Shown: piece after piece, positions 1 through 8,673 of the stretch
Position numbering within the stretch: the stretch's first letter is position 1
Layout of the letters: the number at the start of each line of letters is the position of its first letter
NCBI RefSeq assembly: GCF_900096915.1
Contig: NZ_FMYK01000004.1
Span: forward strand, 186,001-250,000
From: Acinetobacter marinus
GTDB taxonomy: Bacteria > Pseudomonadota > Gammaproteobacteria > Pseudomonadales > Moraxellaceae
Direction of reading: 5' to 3'
Length of the DNA stretch: 64,000 bases
Translations under genes and position numbers: made by a program
Notes under the pieces: generated by a model
Told to the model about the DNA's origin: nothing
The model's database searches: none
Seen by the model: the letters and a program-made list of their open reading frames with translations, nothing else

Positions 1-871
1 GACCAGTAGAAGAAGCGCCACCAGCTTGCTCAACGATAAAGCTCATCGGGTTGGCTTCGTACATCAGACGCAAACGACCGGCTTTGCTTGGATCTTTTAG
101 ATCATATGGGTACAAGAAAATACCACCACGAGTCAGGATGCGATGCACATCACCGACCATGCATGCCACCCAGCGCATGTTGAAATCTTTGCCACGTACA
201 CCAGTGCTACCAGCTTGTAGTTCGCCGATATAGCGTTGTACAGGGGCTTCCCAGTGACGTTGATTTGATGCGTTAATGGCAAATTCTTGGGTTTCTACTG
301 GAATTTGCACTTGATCATTGGTGAGGACAAATTGCTTAGACTCAGGATCAAGGGTAAACATTTGCACGCCTTGACCTGTAGTGAGTACCAACATGGTTGA
401 TGGCCCATACAGCACATAGCCCGCAGCGACTTGATCACGACCTTTTTGGAAGAAGTTTTCAGTTTTCAGCTCGCCGTCATTTTTTAAAATCGAAAAAATC
501 GTGCCGACACACATATTAATGTCAATATTGCTTGAACCATCGAGTGGATCAAACAACACCAAATATTCACCGCTAGCTTGCGCTGGTGTCATCTGTTCCA
601 ATTCCTCGGAAGCCAATGCCGCAACAGCAGGGTGCTGTTGTAGTGCATCGATCAGCATATCATTAGAAATGACGTCTAATTTTTTTTGCGTTTCGCCTTG
701 TACATTTTCGTTGCCTGCACTGCCGAGAATGCCAGCTAGTGCACCTTTTTGTAGTGCAAGATCAATGGCTTGACAGGTGGTCGCAATGCTGAGAATCACT
801 TGCGCAAGACTTTCTGTGAGCTGAGAATTTTGTTGTTGTGCGAGAAAATCTTTGAGTAAAACTTGAGACAT
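1..871 (-). CDS. fbp: Fructose-1,6-bisphosphatase class 1 (3' end outside window)
   Basis: Hydrolyses fructose-1,6-bisphosphate to fructose-6-phosphate in gluconeogenesis, in the cytoplasm. About 290 codons are visible, reading inward from the ATG at 871 (protein begins MSQVLLKDFLAQQQ); the C-terminus lies beyond the left edge. The class 1 signature is clear: an EE-containing acidic segment followed by the metal- and phosphate-binding motif DPLDGSSNID, and further on GGIFLYPYD. Glucose-6-phosphate-independent bacteria such as Acinetobacter rely on this enzyme when growing on organic acids. It is transcribed away from the small gene at 1132, with about 260 bp between the two starts. Family assignment is secure; only the end is missing. 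Confidence 0.95.
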   Translation of the reverse strand, partial: MSQVLLKDFLAQQQNSQLTESLAQVILSIATTCQAIDLALQKGALAGILGSAGNENVQGETQKKLDVISNDMLIDALQQHPAVAALASEELEQMTPAQASGEYLVLFDPLDGSSNIDINMCVGTIFSILKNDGELKTENFFQKGRDQVAAGYVLYGPSTMLVLTTGQGVQMFTLDPESKQFVLTNDQVQIPVETQEFAINASNQRHWEAPVQRYIGELQAGSTGVRGKDFNMRWVACMVGDVHRILTRGGIFLYPYDLKDPSKAGRLRLMYEANPMSFIVEQAGGASSTG

Positions 872-1131
872 TACGTCAAACTCCAATATTTTTTTAAACG
901 GTTCAAATGTGTATGGGCTCTATCATATTGCATCTTCATGATAAAAACTATGACGACGTGTTGGCTTTGCGTCATTTCGACACAATTTATATGCCAAAAA
1001 ATGATCACCATTTGGCACAGAACATGCTATAACAAATAAAGAAAAGCACTTTTATACTCGCAGTTTTTATTTGAGTTGAAGTCTAAAAATATGCAGTGTA
1101 AAAAGTGGCAAGGTGCAGCAGGAGAATCACC

Positions 1132-1329
1132 ATGACAACGATGAAATTTGACGAAATGCCAACCGCTGTCGAAGAAATCGACATGCATGAGATCGAAAAT
1201 GAAAGTGTCAAGCAAGCGTGGCAAGCCTATGAAGCCAAGCCTGAATATAAAGATTTTAACAAGCATGATTTGATTGAATCCATGCTCGAGCATGGTGCTG
1301 AAGAAAAGCAATTGACTGCTACGAAATAG
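1132..1329 (+). CDS. Small acidic conserved-type protein, 65 aa, function unknown
   Basis: A 65-residue acidic soluble protein beginning MTTMKFDEMPTAVEEID. I do not recognise a named family. The ATG at 1132 is chosen because AGGAGA lies 6-10 bases before it; the frame is open upstream to 1105 but that start has no ribosome site. There is no signal peptide or membrane segment. The middle (VKQAWQAYEAKPEYKDFNKHDLIESMLEHGAEEK) has regular charged and hydrophobic spacing typical of a short helical protein. It stands alone between fbp (divergent) and pal (convergent). A real gene is likely because of the ribosome site and biased codon use; function is unknown. Confidence 0.7.
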   Translation: MTTMKFDEMPTAVEEIDMHEIENESVKQAWQAYEAKPEYKDFNKHDLIESMLEHGAEEKQLTATK

Positions 1330-1443
1330 CAAATGCTGCTTTTTTAGTGCCAAATTATGTTTTGAGTAAAGCCTTATCTTCGATCGGTTGCTAGAATGTG
1401 TCCTGAAACAAAATTGAGAAATGACATCAGGAAATAAAACCAT

Positions 1444-1476
1444 AAAATAAAAAAAGTAGCTCCGAAAAGCTACTTT
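1444..1476 (-). terminator. Intrinsic terminator after pal
   Basis: Nine-base-pair stem AAAGTAGCT / AGCTACTTT (1453-1461 and 1468-1476) with loop CCGAAA. On the minus strand it is followed by a run of T, which is the right orientation to end the ybgC-tol-pal transcript. It is weaker in the plus direction for the 65-aa gene. Confidence 0.75.
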
Positions 1477-1531
1477 AGATGGATTCGATGTTTACTGGAT
1501 CATTGTGTCATTGCCAGAGCAATTCAAATGC

Positions 1532-2101
1532 TTAACGACTATTTGGCACAGTAAGGATCGGTGGAACGGCTTCATAGTTGATTTCTACACGACGGTTTTC
1601 ACGCCACGACGATTCATCATGACCTGCATTGACAGGTTGTTCTTTACCGTAGCTGACTGCTTCCAGTTGATCAGCACGCACACCATAAGAAGTCAAGAAC
1701 GCTTCAACTGCTTTGGCACGGCGTTCGCCTAGCGCCATATTGTACTCTCGTGTACCACGTTCATCGGTATGACCAACCAATGCGACTTTTGAGTTGGCAT
1801 TGGCAGAAAGATATTGCGCATGGGCTTGTAGAGTTTGATAATCTTCGTTAGACACATCACTGCTGTCATAATCGAAATGTACCACACGCTTGGCAAGGAA
1901 TGGGCGGTTGGCATCAGTCACGCCAAGCGTTGAGCCACCTTGTGCGCTAATTGATGAATCTGTACCGAGACCAGAAGTGGTTGCACCGCTGACTGTGCCT
2001 GCACCATTGCTGGTGGTCGTTGTTGCTGGTTTGCGATTGGCACAGCCTGTCATCACTAAAGCACCTGCTAACACAGGTAAAACCAATAATTTATAATTCA
2101 T
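1532..2101 (-). CDS. pal: Peptidoglycan-associated lipoprotein Pal
   Basis: Outer-membrane lipoprotein that binds peptidoglycan and completes the Tol-Pal system, which links the envelope layers and supports constriction at division. The 189-aa precursor starts MNYKLLVLPVLAGALVMTGC; the lipobox ends at Cys20. After a Ser/Thr/Gly-rich linker comes an OmpA-like domain (about residues 65-175) with HFDYDSSDV, the GHTDERG motif and RRAKAVEAFL, which hold the diaminopimelate-binding Asp and Arg of the family. It is the last gene of ybgC-tolQRAB-pal. The gap to tolB is 182 bp, longer than the others, so it may also have its own promoter. Confidence 0.96.
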   Translation of the reverse strand: MNYKLLVLPVLAGALVMTGCANRKPATTTTSNGAGTVSGATTSGLGTDSSISAQGGSTLGVTDANRPFLAKRVVHFDYDSSDVSNEDYQTLQAHAQYLSANANSKVALVGHTDERGTREYNMALGERRAKAVEAFLTSYGVRADQLEAVSYGKEQPVNAGHDESSWRENRRVEINYEAVPPILTVPNSR

Positions 2102-2283
2102 AACACTCTCCTGATGGATGAGATGGTGGGGATTTTATACAACCGTTTTAATCAATTCCATTTAAGCAAGTTAAAATACTGAATTCAAACAACTGCTGAC
2201 TACAATATTGACGACTTTAAGTTTCAAGCAAGTCGCCTTTAAATAGGTCATTTCGTTGCTGAGACGAGATGACCTAAACTGTG

Positions 2284-3597
2284 TTAATGGCTCGGTGCCC
2301 AAGCGGGTTCACGCACTTCGCCTTGTTCACTTGGTAGATTCATACGGAATCGACCATCGGTAGACATGATGGAGAGCAAGCCACGATTGCCTTCACGTGT
2401 CGCATAAACCACCATCTGACCATTTGGTGAGAAACTTGGCGACTCATCCAGCGAGGTTGGGGTGAGAATATTGAAAATACCTGAATTGAGATCCATCAGG
2501 GCAACTTTATAGTTACTACCACTTGGGCGATGTACTAAAGCAACTTTGCTACCATCTGCATTGAGCGTTGCACGGGCATTAAATGCACCTTTAAAAGTCA
2601 TGCGTTTGGTCGAGCCGTCTGCAAAAGTATAGCGATAAATCTGCGGTGAGCCGCCACGATCTGAGGTAAAAATAAATGATTTCCCATCAGGCGCATAACG
2701 TGCTTCGGTATCGATCGCCGTGTCACGCGTCAAGCGAGTCAGTTGCTTGGTTGATAGATTCATTCGATAGACTTCTGGATTGCCATCCATCGATGCGGTA
2801 AACAGCATATTTTGTCCATCAGGTGAAAAACTCGGCGCACCATTTAAGCCCTTAAAACTGGTCAATAATTGACGCTGACCTGTCGATAAGTCTTGTAAAT
2901 AAATCGCTGGACGTTTGGTTTCAAAGGACACATACGCCAATTTCTTGGCATCAGGTGTCCATGATGGCGACAGAATCGGCTCAGGCGATGACAAAATCGT
3001 GCGAGGTTCGGCACCATCGGTATCGGCAATTTGTAAGGTATAGCGTTGATCAGGTGTTGCAGGGTTACGCAGTACATAGGCAATGCGACCACTAAAATCA
3101 CCAGGCACACCTGTTAATGCTTTATAAATGGTATCACTGATCAAATGTGCGGCTTTACGCAACTGACTACTTGGTACGGTGAGCACTTCATTGAGTAGCC
3201 ATTGTTGTTTATCGGTATCGAACAATTGATATTGAATCTTATAGGTCGATGCATCGACTTGCTGTACCTGACCCATCACCACATAGGGAATGCCAGCACC
3301 TTTCCAAACGCCAACGTTCATCTGGCTTGGCGAGGTCGGATTGGCAGGTAAATTGTTCGAGGTACTGGTAAAACGACCTGAGCGATTGAGATCGCTGGCA
3401 ATAATCGGTGAAACGGTTTGATCATTGCCAAAAGGCACCACCGCAATCTGAGGCGCTTGTTCAGGCGCTTTGGCGATCTCAAGGTGCAACTGCGCATAGC
3501 TGTGCTGTATGGCAACAGGGGAACACGCCACCAGCAGAGCGAGGGCAAGGTGTTTATATTTCGCTGTAGATTTTGGATTTTGTTTCAAGGCAATCAT
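2284..3597 (-). CDS. tolB: Tol-Pal system beta-propeller protein TolB
   Basis: Periplasmic protein that interacts with Pal and TolA. The start at 3597 is chosen over the longer open frame (to 3717) because it begins MIALKQNPKSTAKYKHLALA, which places a basic N-region directly before a hydrophobic signal peptide ending SYA-QLHLE; it gives 437 aa, close to the family's usual 430. An N-terminal domain (about 35-165) precedes the beta-propeller repeats, visible as recurring SPSWTPDAKKLAY, APSFSPDGQNMLF, ARYAPDGKSFIF and SPSFSPNGQMVVY units. It lies between tolA and pal in the standard order. Confidence 0.95.
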   Translation of the reverse strand: MIALKQNPKSTAKYKHLALALLVACSPVAIQHSYAQLHLEIAKAPEQAPQIAVVPFGNDQTVSPIIASDLNRSGRFTSTSNNLPANPTSPSQMNVGVWKGAGIPYVVMGQVQQVDASTYKIQYQLFDTDKQQWLLNEVLTVPSSQLRKAAHLISDTIYKALTGVPGDFSGRIAYVLRNPATPDQRYTLQIADTDGAEPRTILSSPEPILSPSWTPDAKKLAYVSFETKRPAIYLQDLSTGQRQLLTSFKGLNGAPSFSPDGQNMLFTASMDGNPEVYRMNLSTKQLTRLTRDTAIDTEARYAPDGKSFIFTSDRGGSPQIYRYTFADGSTKRMTFKGAFNARATLNADGSKVALVHRPSGSNYKVALMDLNSGIFNILTPTSLDESPSFSPNGQMVVYATREGNRGLLSIMSTDGRFRMNLPSEQGEVREPAWAPSH

Positions 3598-3817
3598 CTC
3601 GACTTTATTTCTAACCTTTGGTAAATGATGCATCTTCGTGTAATTCAGATATTTCCGTAAAGCGATTCGACTCGGAAATCTGAATGAAATCATCCTTGTT
3701 GTAACAAAGCCCTGCATTGAATTCTATACTGACTATGTAAATTTAAGCGAATACCGCACTCACATTAAAATAATGTATAGTGAAATAGTCATGCTGACAA
3801 GTTCGAACTTTGACAAA

Positions 3818-5071
3818 TTATTTCGCTGTAAATGTTGAAGTAAATGAGCGTGCTTCACGGCGTGCATCAGCATCATCAGGCATTGGAAACGGAGCTGCTG
3901 CACGAATCGCCGCTTCAACAGAGGCTTTGACATTCGGATCGCTACTCGACACGATTGCCGATGCAACTTGACCGCTATCAGTGAGTGTGACGCGTGCTGT
4001 GGCTTTTGTCCCAGAAGTACCGACTGGTACATCCCATGAACGTTTAATTTTTGCTTCAAAATCACGCTTAGCGCTGGATGCAATTTTTTTCGCATTGGCT
4101 TTTTTGTTAGCAGCCGCTTCTTTGGCTTCACGTTCTGCTTTGGCTTTTGCATCAGCCTCAGCCTTGGCTTTCGCTTCGGCATCGGCTTTACGTTTAGCGT
4201 CTGCATCCGCTTTTTTCTTCGCATCTGCCTCAGCTTTTTTCTTGGCATCTGCCTCAGCTTTTTTCTTGGCATCTGCCTCAGCTTTACGTTTGGCATCCGC
4301 ATCGGCTTTGCGTTTGGCATCTGCCTCAGCTTTACGTTTAGCGTCTGCCTCAGCTTTACGTTTGGCATCAGCATCGGCTTTGCGTTTGGCATCTGCCTCA
4401 GCTTTACGTTTGGCATCAGCATCGGCTTTACGTTTGGCATCAGCATCAGCTTTGCGTTTGGCATCAGCATCAGCTTTACGTTTAGCGTCCGCATCGGCTT
4501 TGCGTTTAGCATCTGCCTCGGCTTTGCGTTTGGCATCAGCATCAGCTTTACGTTTAGCATCTGCATCGGCTTTACGTTTGGCATCCGCATCAGCTTTACG
4601 TTTGGCATCCGCATCAGCTTTACGTTTCGCATCGGCGTCAGCTTGTTGGCGTTGCTGTGCAGCACGTTGTTCCGCTAAGCGTTGTTGTTCAAGTCGCTGC
4701 TGTTCAATTTGTTTCTGTTCAAGCTGTTTTTGGGCAAGCTGTTGTTGTGCCAATTGCTGTTGTTGAAGTGTGCGCTGTTGTTCGGCTTGGGTCGGGGTCG
4801 GATCGATTTCTTCAGGGGTTTGTGCGACTTCAGGTGCTTCGGTGATTTCAGACACTCTTTCTGTTGGCGCTTCTGTCAGGTCTTGTTGCGGTTTTTCTTG
4901 TTGTAGTATTTTGAGTTCTTCTGGGGTGACTAGAACGGTTTTTAAGGGCTTGGGTGGTGTTGGTAAAGGTGCGTCAGCAAAAAAAGCCAAGCCGACCAAA
5001 ACCACGGCATGGAGACCGATGGTAAAGGCGAGAGCGAGAGGCTTTTGTTTAAACTCAGGTTGACGACGCAT
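3818..5071 (-). CDS. tolA: TolA, inner-membrane bridging protein with long octapeptide repeat
   Basis: Links the TolQR motor in the inner membrane to TolB/Pal across the periplasm. 417 aa: a basic N-terminus and one membrane helix (about residues 14-33), a Pro-rich and Gln-rich stretch, then a very long Lys/Ala/Asp helix (domain II) made of about 19 copies of the octapeptide ADADAKRK or AEADAKRK, and a C-terminal domain III (about 325-417) with RDFEAKIKRSWDVPVGTSG and the TonB-like fold pattern ending FTSTFTAK. The repeats are near-identical at DNA level (24-bp units), so the length of the bridge may vary between strains. Confidence 0.95.
   Translation of the reverse strand: MRRQPEFKQKPLALAFTIGLHAVVLVGLAFFADAPLPTPPKPLKTVLVTPEELKILQQEKPQQDLTEAPTERVSEITEAPEVAQTPEEIDPTPTQAEQQRTLQQQQLAQQQLAQKQLEQKQIEQQRLEQQRLAEQRAAQQRQQADADAKRKADADAKRKADADAKRKADADAKRKADADAKRKAEADAKRKADADAKRKADADAKRKADADAKRKADADAKRKAEADAKRKADADAKRKAEADAKRKAEADAKRKADADAKRKAEADAKKKAEADAKKKAEADAKKKADADAKRKADAEAKAKAEADAKAKAEREAKEAAANKKANAKKIASSAKRDFEAKIKRSWDVPVGTSGTKATARVTLTDSGQVASAIVSSSDPNVKASVEAAIRAAAPFPMPDDADARREARSFTSTFTAK
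4187..4642 (-). repeat. Tandem 24-bp coding repeat in tolA, about 19 units
   Basis: In-frame 24-bp units encode ADADAKRK with variants AEADAKRK and AEADAKKK. The first unit (gene order) starts at 4642; units become degenerate past about 4187. The high identity makes the array prone to slippage and to assembly error. It also produces long artificial open frames on both strands, which are not genes. Confidence 0.9.
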
Positions 5072-5130
5072 ACTTTCTACTTACATTGATCGTGGTGTGG
5101 ATTGGCGATTCTGGGCAATCATGATTTCAA

Positions 5131-5574
5131 TTATTTAATCGGTTGAGTGACCAGCCCGACTTGTTCAAGCCCAGCTTGTTGTAGGTCAGACATCAGTTTC
5201 ATCACTTCACCATAAGCAATCGACTGATCACCTGCAACCATGACATTGATATTTTCATCTTGTTCTAATGCCGACATCAATGTACTTTCAATCTCAGCCA
5301 AGCTCATCGCTTTCGGCGCATCGCTTTGTACTTGCAGTTGCAGTTGTCCAGCTTTATCGATGATAACCGTATATAGGGTGGCATTACTGCTGTTACTGCT
5401 TTGATCTTGTCCTTGGACTTTAGGAAGATCAACATCAACTTTACTGGTGATCATCGGCGCAGTGACCATAAAAATCACCAAAAGGACTAACATCACGTCG
5501 ATATAGGGAACGACATTCATTTCACTTTTCAGTGGTTTTTTGATGCGGGTAAAACGACTATTCGAACGTGCCAT
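5131..5574 (-). CDS. tolR: TolR, ExbD-family motor subunit
   Basis: Proton-channel partner of TolQ that energises TolA. 147 aa with one N-terminal membrane helix (about residues 20-42). The conserved proton-path Asp of the ExbD/TolR family is seen in MNVVPYIDVMLVLLVIFMV (Asp26). The periplasmic part ends in the usual VGLVTQP-type motif. It sits 32 bp after tolQ and 59 bp before tolA, in one transcription unit. Confidence 0.95.
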   Translation of the reverse strand: MARSNSRFTRIKKPLKSEMNVVPYIDVMLVLLVIFMVTAPMITSKVDVDLPKVQGQDQSSNSSNATLYTVIIDKAGQLQLQVQSDAPKAMSLAEIESTLMSALEQDENINVMVAGDQSIAYGEVMKLMSDLQQAGLEQVGLVTQPIK

Positions 5575-5606
5575 AGCTTAAACTCTCATCCATTGACCGA
5601 ATTGGC

Positions 5607-6326
5607 TTACACTTCATCTTCAAGATCAGGCGCAAGCGACTGACGTTGTAGGCGGGCAGTCATTTCTTCGGCAAATAAGGCACGTTCTTCATATAAGCCT
5701 TCGCTTTTTGCGGTGAAATGGTTAAAAGCAAGTACCGCAGGAATCGCTGCAAATAGACCAATGGCTGTGGCAATCAAGGCTTCGGCAATCCCTGGTGCAA
5801 CTGTCGCCAAGGTGACTTGCTCGGCAGATGATAAACCGATAAATGCGGTCATAATGCCCCACACCGTACCGAATAAGCCGACATAAGGTGCGACCGAACC
5901 AATACTGGCTAAGGTGCTTAAACCATGCTCCAAACCAGCTTGCTCACGAGAAAGGCTGACCCGCAAAATACGCTCAGTGCCTTCTAAAGACTGTGCAAGT
6001 GTGGCTTTGCGTTTGCTGAGTTTGTGGTATTCGCTATAACCGTCATGAAAGACATTTTCCAAGCCTGCACGGTTGGCTTTGGTTTGCGCATTTTTAAATA
6101 AGGTTGGAAGCTCTGCACCTGACCAAAAGATTTTTTCAAATTGTTGATCTTGCTTATTGGCTTGTTTAAAGCTGATATTCAGCTTGGCGATCAAATACCA
6201 ACTGTAGATCGACGCAAGCAGTAGACCAAGCATCACCAACTGGACGATGATTCCTGCGCCTAAAATCAAATCAATGACATTTAAAGAGTGTGTAGCGGCT
6301 TCTGTTGGCAAAGTTTCAGTTGGCAT
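5607..6326 (-). CDS. tolQ: TolQ, ExbB/MotA-family motor subunit
   Basis: Inner-membrane proton-channel component that forms the stator-like complex with TolR. 239 aa with three membrane helices: one near the N-terminus (about 18-45), then the conserved pair around GSVAPYVGLFGTVWGIMTAF and VAPGIAEALIATAIGLFAAIPAVLAF. These Gly/Thr-rich helices are diagnostic of the MotA/TolQ/ExbB family. A second, divergent family pair (exbB/exbD) occurs at 17.6-18.6 kb. The start is ATG, MPTETLPTEAATHS. Confidence 0.95.
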   Translation of the reverse strand: MPTETLPTEAATHSLNVIDLILGAGIIVQLVMLGLLLASIYSWYLIAKLNISFKQANKQDQQFEKIFWSGAELPTLFKNAQTKANRAGLENVFHDGYSEYHKLSKRKATLAQSLEGTERILRVSLSREQAGLEHGLSTLASIGSVAPYVGLFGTVWGIMTAFIGLSSAEQVTLATVAPGIAEALIATAIGLFAAIPAVLAFNHFTAKSEGLYEERALFAEEMTARLQRQSLAPDLEDEV

Positions 6327-6358
6327 ATTTGGTCTGGCTAATCGTCGAGGTGTTTGGT

Positions 6359-6832
6359 TTAGTTGTCTTGTGCTTGCTCCAGCTTGGCATTTTCGAGCGC
6401 TTGCTGTTCCAATGCGAGCTGTTCAAGAATCATGTTTTTCAAAGCATCAGGCAATTTGCGTGGTCGCATCTCCTTGGAAAGACAAGCGATGGTGACAAGT
6501 CCTGAAGCCAGCAGTATTTCATCACGGTAAATTTCTTGTTGCAAGGAAAATGATGCGGATTTGCAAGAAATTACACGTGCTGTAACAGTGAGTAAATCAT
6601 CCATTAAGATCGGTCTATGGTATTTCACCGCAATATCGTGTACCACAAAGTTGTAATCTTGCTGATGCCAATAGTGGTCAAACTTCGATGCACGAAGCCA
6701 TTCAGTGCGGGTGCGCTCCATATAACGGATGTGATTGGCATGGTAGACGATGCCACCCGCATCGGTATCTTCGATGTAGACACGGATGGGAAAACGGAAA
6801 CAATTGATCGATGAATTGGCAGATTGACTCAT
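6359..6832 (-). CDS. ybgC: Acyl-CoA thioesterase YbgC, hot-dog fold
   Basis: First gene of the tol-pal cluster. 157 aa when read from the ATG at 6832 (MSQSANSSINCFRFPIRVY); a GTG three codons upstream is possible, but GAGTG lies at a good distance from the ATG. The catalytic Asp region DTDAGGIVYHANHIRYMERTR is the YbgC/4-hydroxybenzoyl-CoA thioesterase signature. Family members hydrolyse acyl-CoA or acyl-ACP and are linked to phospholipid metabolism at the envelope. The C-terminus carries a Leu/Glu/Gln-rich helical tail. Confidence 0.93.
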   Translation of the reverse strand: MSQSANSSINCFRFPIRVYIEDTDAGGIVYHANHIRYMERTRTEWLRASKFDHYWHQQDYNFVVHDIAVKYHRPILMDDLLTVTARVISCKSASFSLQQEIYRDEILLASGLVTIACLSKEMRPRKLPDALKNMILEQLALEQQALENAKLEQAQDN

Positions 6833-7125
6833 AATATTCACTCTAAAACTGTGTTTATTGGTGTTGGCTTATAGAAAGACGAGGGGGGTATCGCTTGAGC
6901 ATCAGTGTAGCCCAGTTCAAAATAATGGAAAATGGCACTGATGTTCAAAATTGGCAATGCATTGTTTTGCTAGCCAAGATTGATCAATGATCAGAAAACT
7001 GTGTGATATCTTGATTTTAGAAAACGAGTGCGTCATGGAAATGAGCTGATTTTGCCATTGAGCGAGTTGAAAAATATGGCAAACTACGATTCGAAATTTT
7101 GATTTTTAACATTTGGTTCACATCC

Positions 7126-8409
7126 ATGTCTAATTCATTTGATCGCCAACATCTGTGGCATCCATATACCTCAATGATTGATCCGCTACCGACTTATCAG
7201 GTGCGTTCGGCGGATGGGGTGTATATCGAGCTAGAAAGTGGCGAGCGCTTGATCGATGGTATGTCGTCGTGGTGGTGTGTGATTCATGGTTATAATCATC
7301 CCGAGCTAAATCAAGCCGTCGAAACGCAACTGAAAAAAATGTCGCATGTGATGTTTGGTGGATTGACGCATCAGCCTGCGATTGATTTAGGCAAACAACT
7401 TTTAGCAATTGCACCGAAGCATTTTCAAAAGATTTTTTATGCTGATTCAGGCTCAGTGGCGGTCGAAGTTGCCTTAAAAATGGCGATCCAATTTTACTAC
7501 GCACAGGGCAAATCGGCTAAGTCGAACTTTATTACCACTCGCTCAGGCTATCACGGTGACACGTGGCATGCCATGTCGGTTTGCGATCCTGTGACAGGGA
7601 TGCATCATATTTTTGGCAGTAGTTTGCCACAGCGTATGTTTGTCCCTGCACCACAATCCAGTTTTTCAGGGGAGTGGAATCCACAAGATATTGAGCCTTT
7701 AGCGCAGACATTGGCACAGCATCACCACAGCATTGCTGCCATGATTATCGAGCCGATCGTGCAAGGTGCGGGCGGTATGCGTATCTATCATCCTGAATAT
7801 CTACGTCAAGCGAGTAAATTGTGCAAACAATACGATGTACTGTTGATCGTCGATGAGATCGCCACAGGTTTTGGACGTACAGGAAGGTTATTTGCAAGCG
7901 AACATGCTGATGTGCAAGCGGATATTATGTGTATCGGCAAGGCCTTAACAGGTGGCTATATGACGCTTTCGGCGACGCTGACCACTGATCATGTGGCGAA
8001 AACCATTAGTGAAGGTAGTCCGAGTGCTTTTATGCATGGTCCGACCTTTATGGCAAATCCGTTGGCGTGCGCTGTGGCATTGAAATCGATTCAAGTGCTG
8101 TTAGCGCAGGATTGGCAAGACAAGATTACACAGGTCGAACAACAAATTACCTCTGCTTTAATGCCGTTAAAAGCACTTCACCAAGTTGCAGATGTGCGCG
8201 TGCTTGGCGCAATCGGTGTAGTAGAAATGAAAAATCCAGTCGATATGGCGCAGATTCAACAGCGTTGTGTTGAGCTTGGCGTGTGGATACGTCCTTTTGG
8301 TAAGTTGGTGTATATCATGCCACCGTACATTATTTCTGAGGCGGAGTTACAGACTTTGCTTGATGCAGTGCAAACTATTGTTCGTGAAAGTGATCATGAG
8401 CCTGCTTGA
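7126..8409 (+). CDS. bioA: Adenosylmethionine-8-amino-7-oxononanoate aminotransferase
   Basis: Biotin pathway: converts 8-amino-7-oxononanoate to 7,8-diaminononanoate with SAM as amino donor, using PLP. 427 aa from the ATG at 7126 (MSNSFDRQHLWHPYTSM); the longer frame from 7099 adds an unlikely hydrophobic tag. Family marks are SSWWCVIHGYNHPELN, the PLP-site Asp in LIVDEIATGFGRTG and the Schiff-base Lys in CIGKALTGGYM. It is first in a plus-strand set with bioF and bioD, separated from bioF by 264 bp that hold a hairpin repeat. It is divergent from ybgC. Confidence 0.96.
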   Translation: MSNSFDRQHLWHPYTSMIDPLPTYQVRSADGVYIELESGERLIDGMSSWWCVIHGYNHPELNQAVETQLKKMSHVMFGGLTHQPAIDLGKQLLAIAPKHFQKIFYADSGSVAVEVALKMAIQFYYAQGKSAKSNFITTRSGYHGDTWHAMSVCDPVTGMHHIFGSSLPQRMFVPAPQSSFSGEWNPQDIEPLAQTLAQHHHSIAAMIIEPIVQGAGGMRIYHPEYLRQASKLCKQYDVLLIVDEIATGFGRTGRLFASEHADVQADIMCIGKALTGGYMTLSATLTTDHVAKTISEGSPSAFMHGPTFMANPLACAVALKSIQVLLAQDWQDKITQVEQQITSALMPLKALHQVADVRVLGAIGVVEMKNPVDMAQIQQRCVELGVWIRPFGKLVYIMPPYIISEAELQTLLDAVQTIVRESDHEPA

Positions 8410-8673
8410 TGTGTGTTGGCTAGGTCATAAGCTACGTGCCGTGCGGGTTTCGCTGTTTAATATTCGATGGAAGGGTATGCCTTCCGCAGGAGTTACTTTT
8501 CTTTCGGGAAAAGTAACCAAAACCATTTGTCAGTCGCAAACTCGACCAATTCTGATGCGTATCAAATTACTCGCAGAAACATTAACTTTTCATTGCAGTA
8601 TTGCCTCGAACAATGCGACTGACCCTGATGCGTATCCTATGGATTGTAAACATCAGATTTTTGAAATTAGATT
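8410..8673 (+). repeat. bioA-bioF spacer with a perfect 10-bp inverted repeat
   Basis: GTTACTTTTC (8492-8501), spacer TTTCGG, then GAAAAGTAAC (8508-8517), followed by CAAAACC. I recall similar hairpins scattered between genes in Acinetobacter and other proteobacteria; that recollection needs a genome search. An open frame crosses the spacer (8267-8677) but overlaps bioA in another frame and has no protein-like features, so it is not called a gene. Confidence 0.55.

Noticed and set aside
1027..1443. 138-aa minus-strand frame over the 65-aa gene
   Set aside because: The plus-strand gene has a proper ribosome site; the minus frame is a shadow.
3760..4766. Long open frames of 301 aa (minus) and 261 aa (plus) over tolA
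   Set aside because: They are other-frame readings of the 24-bp tolA repeat, with low-complexity products and no ribosome site.
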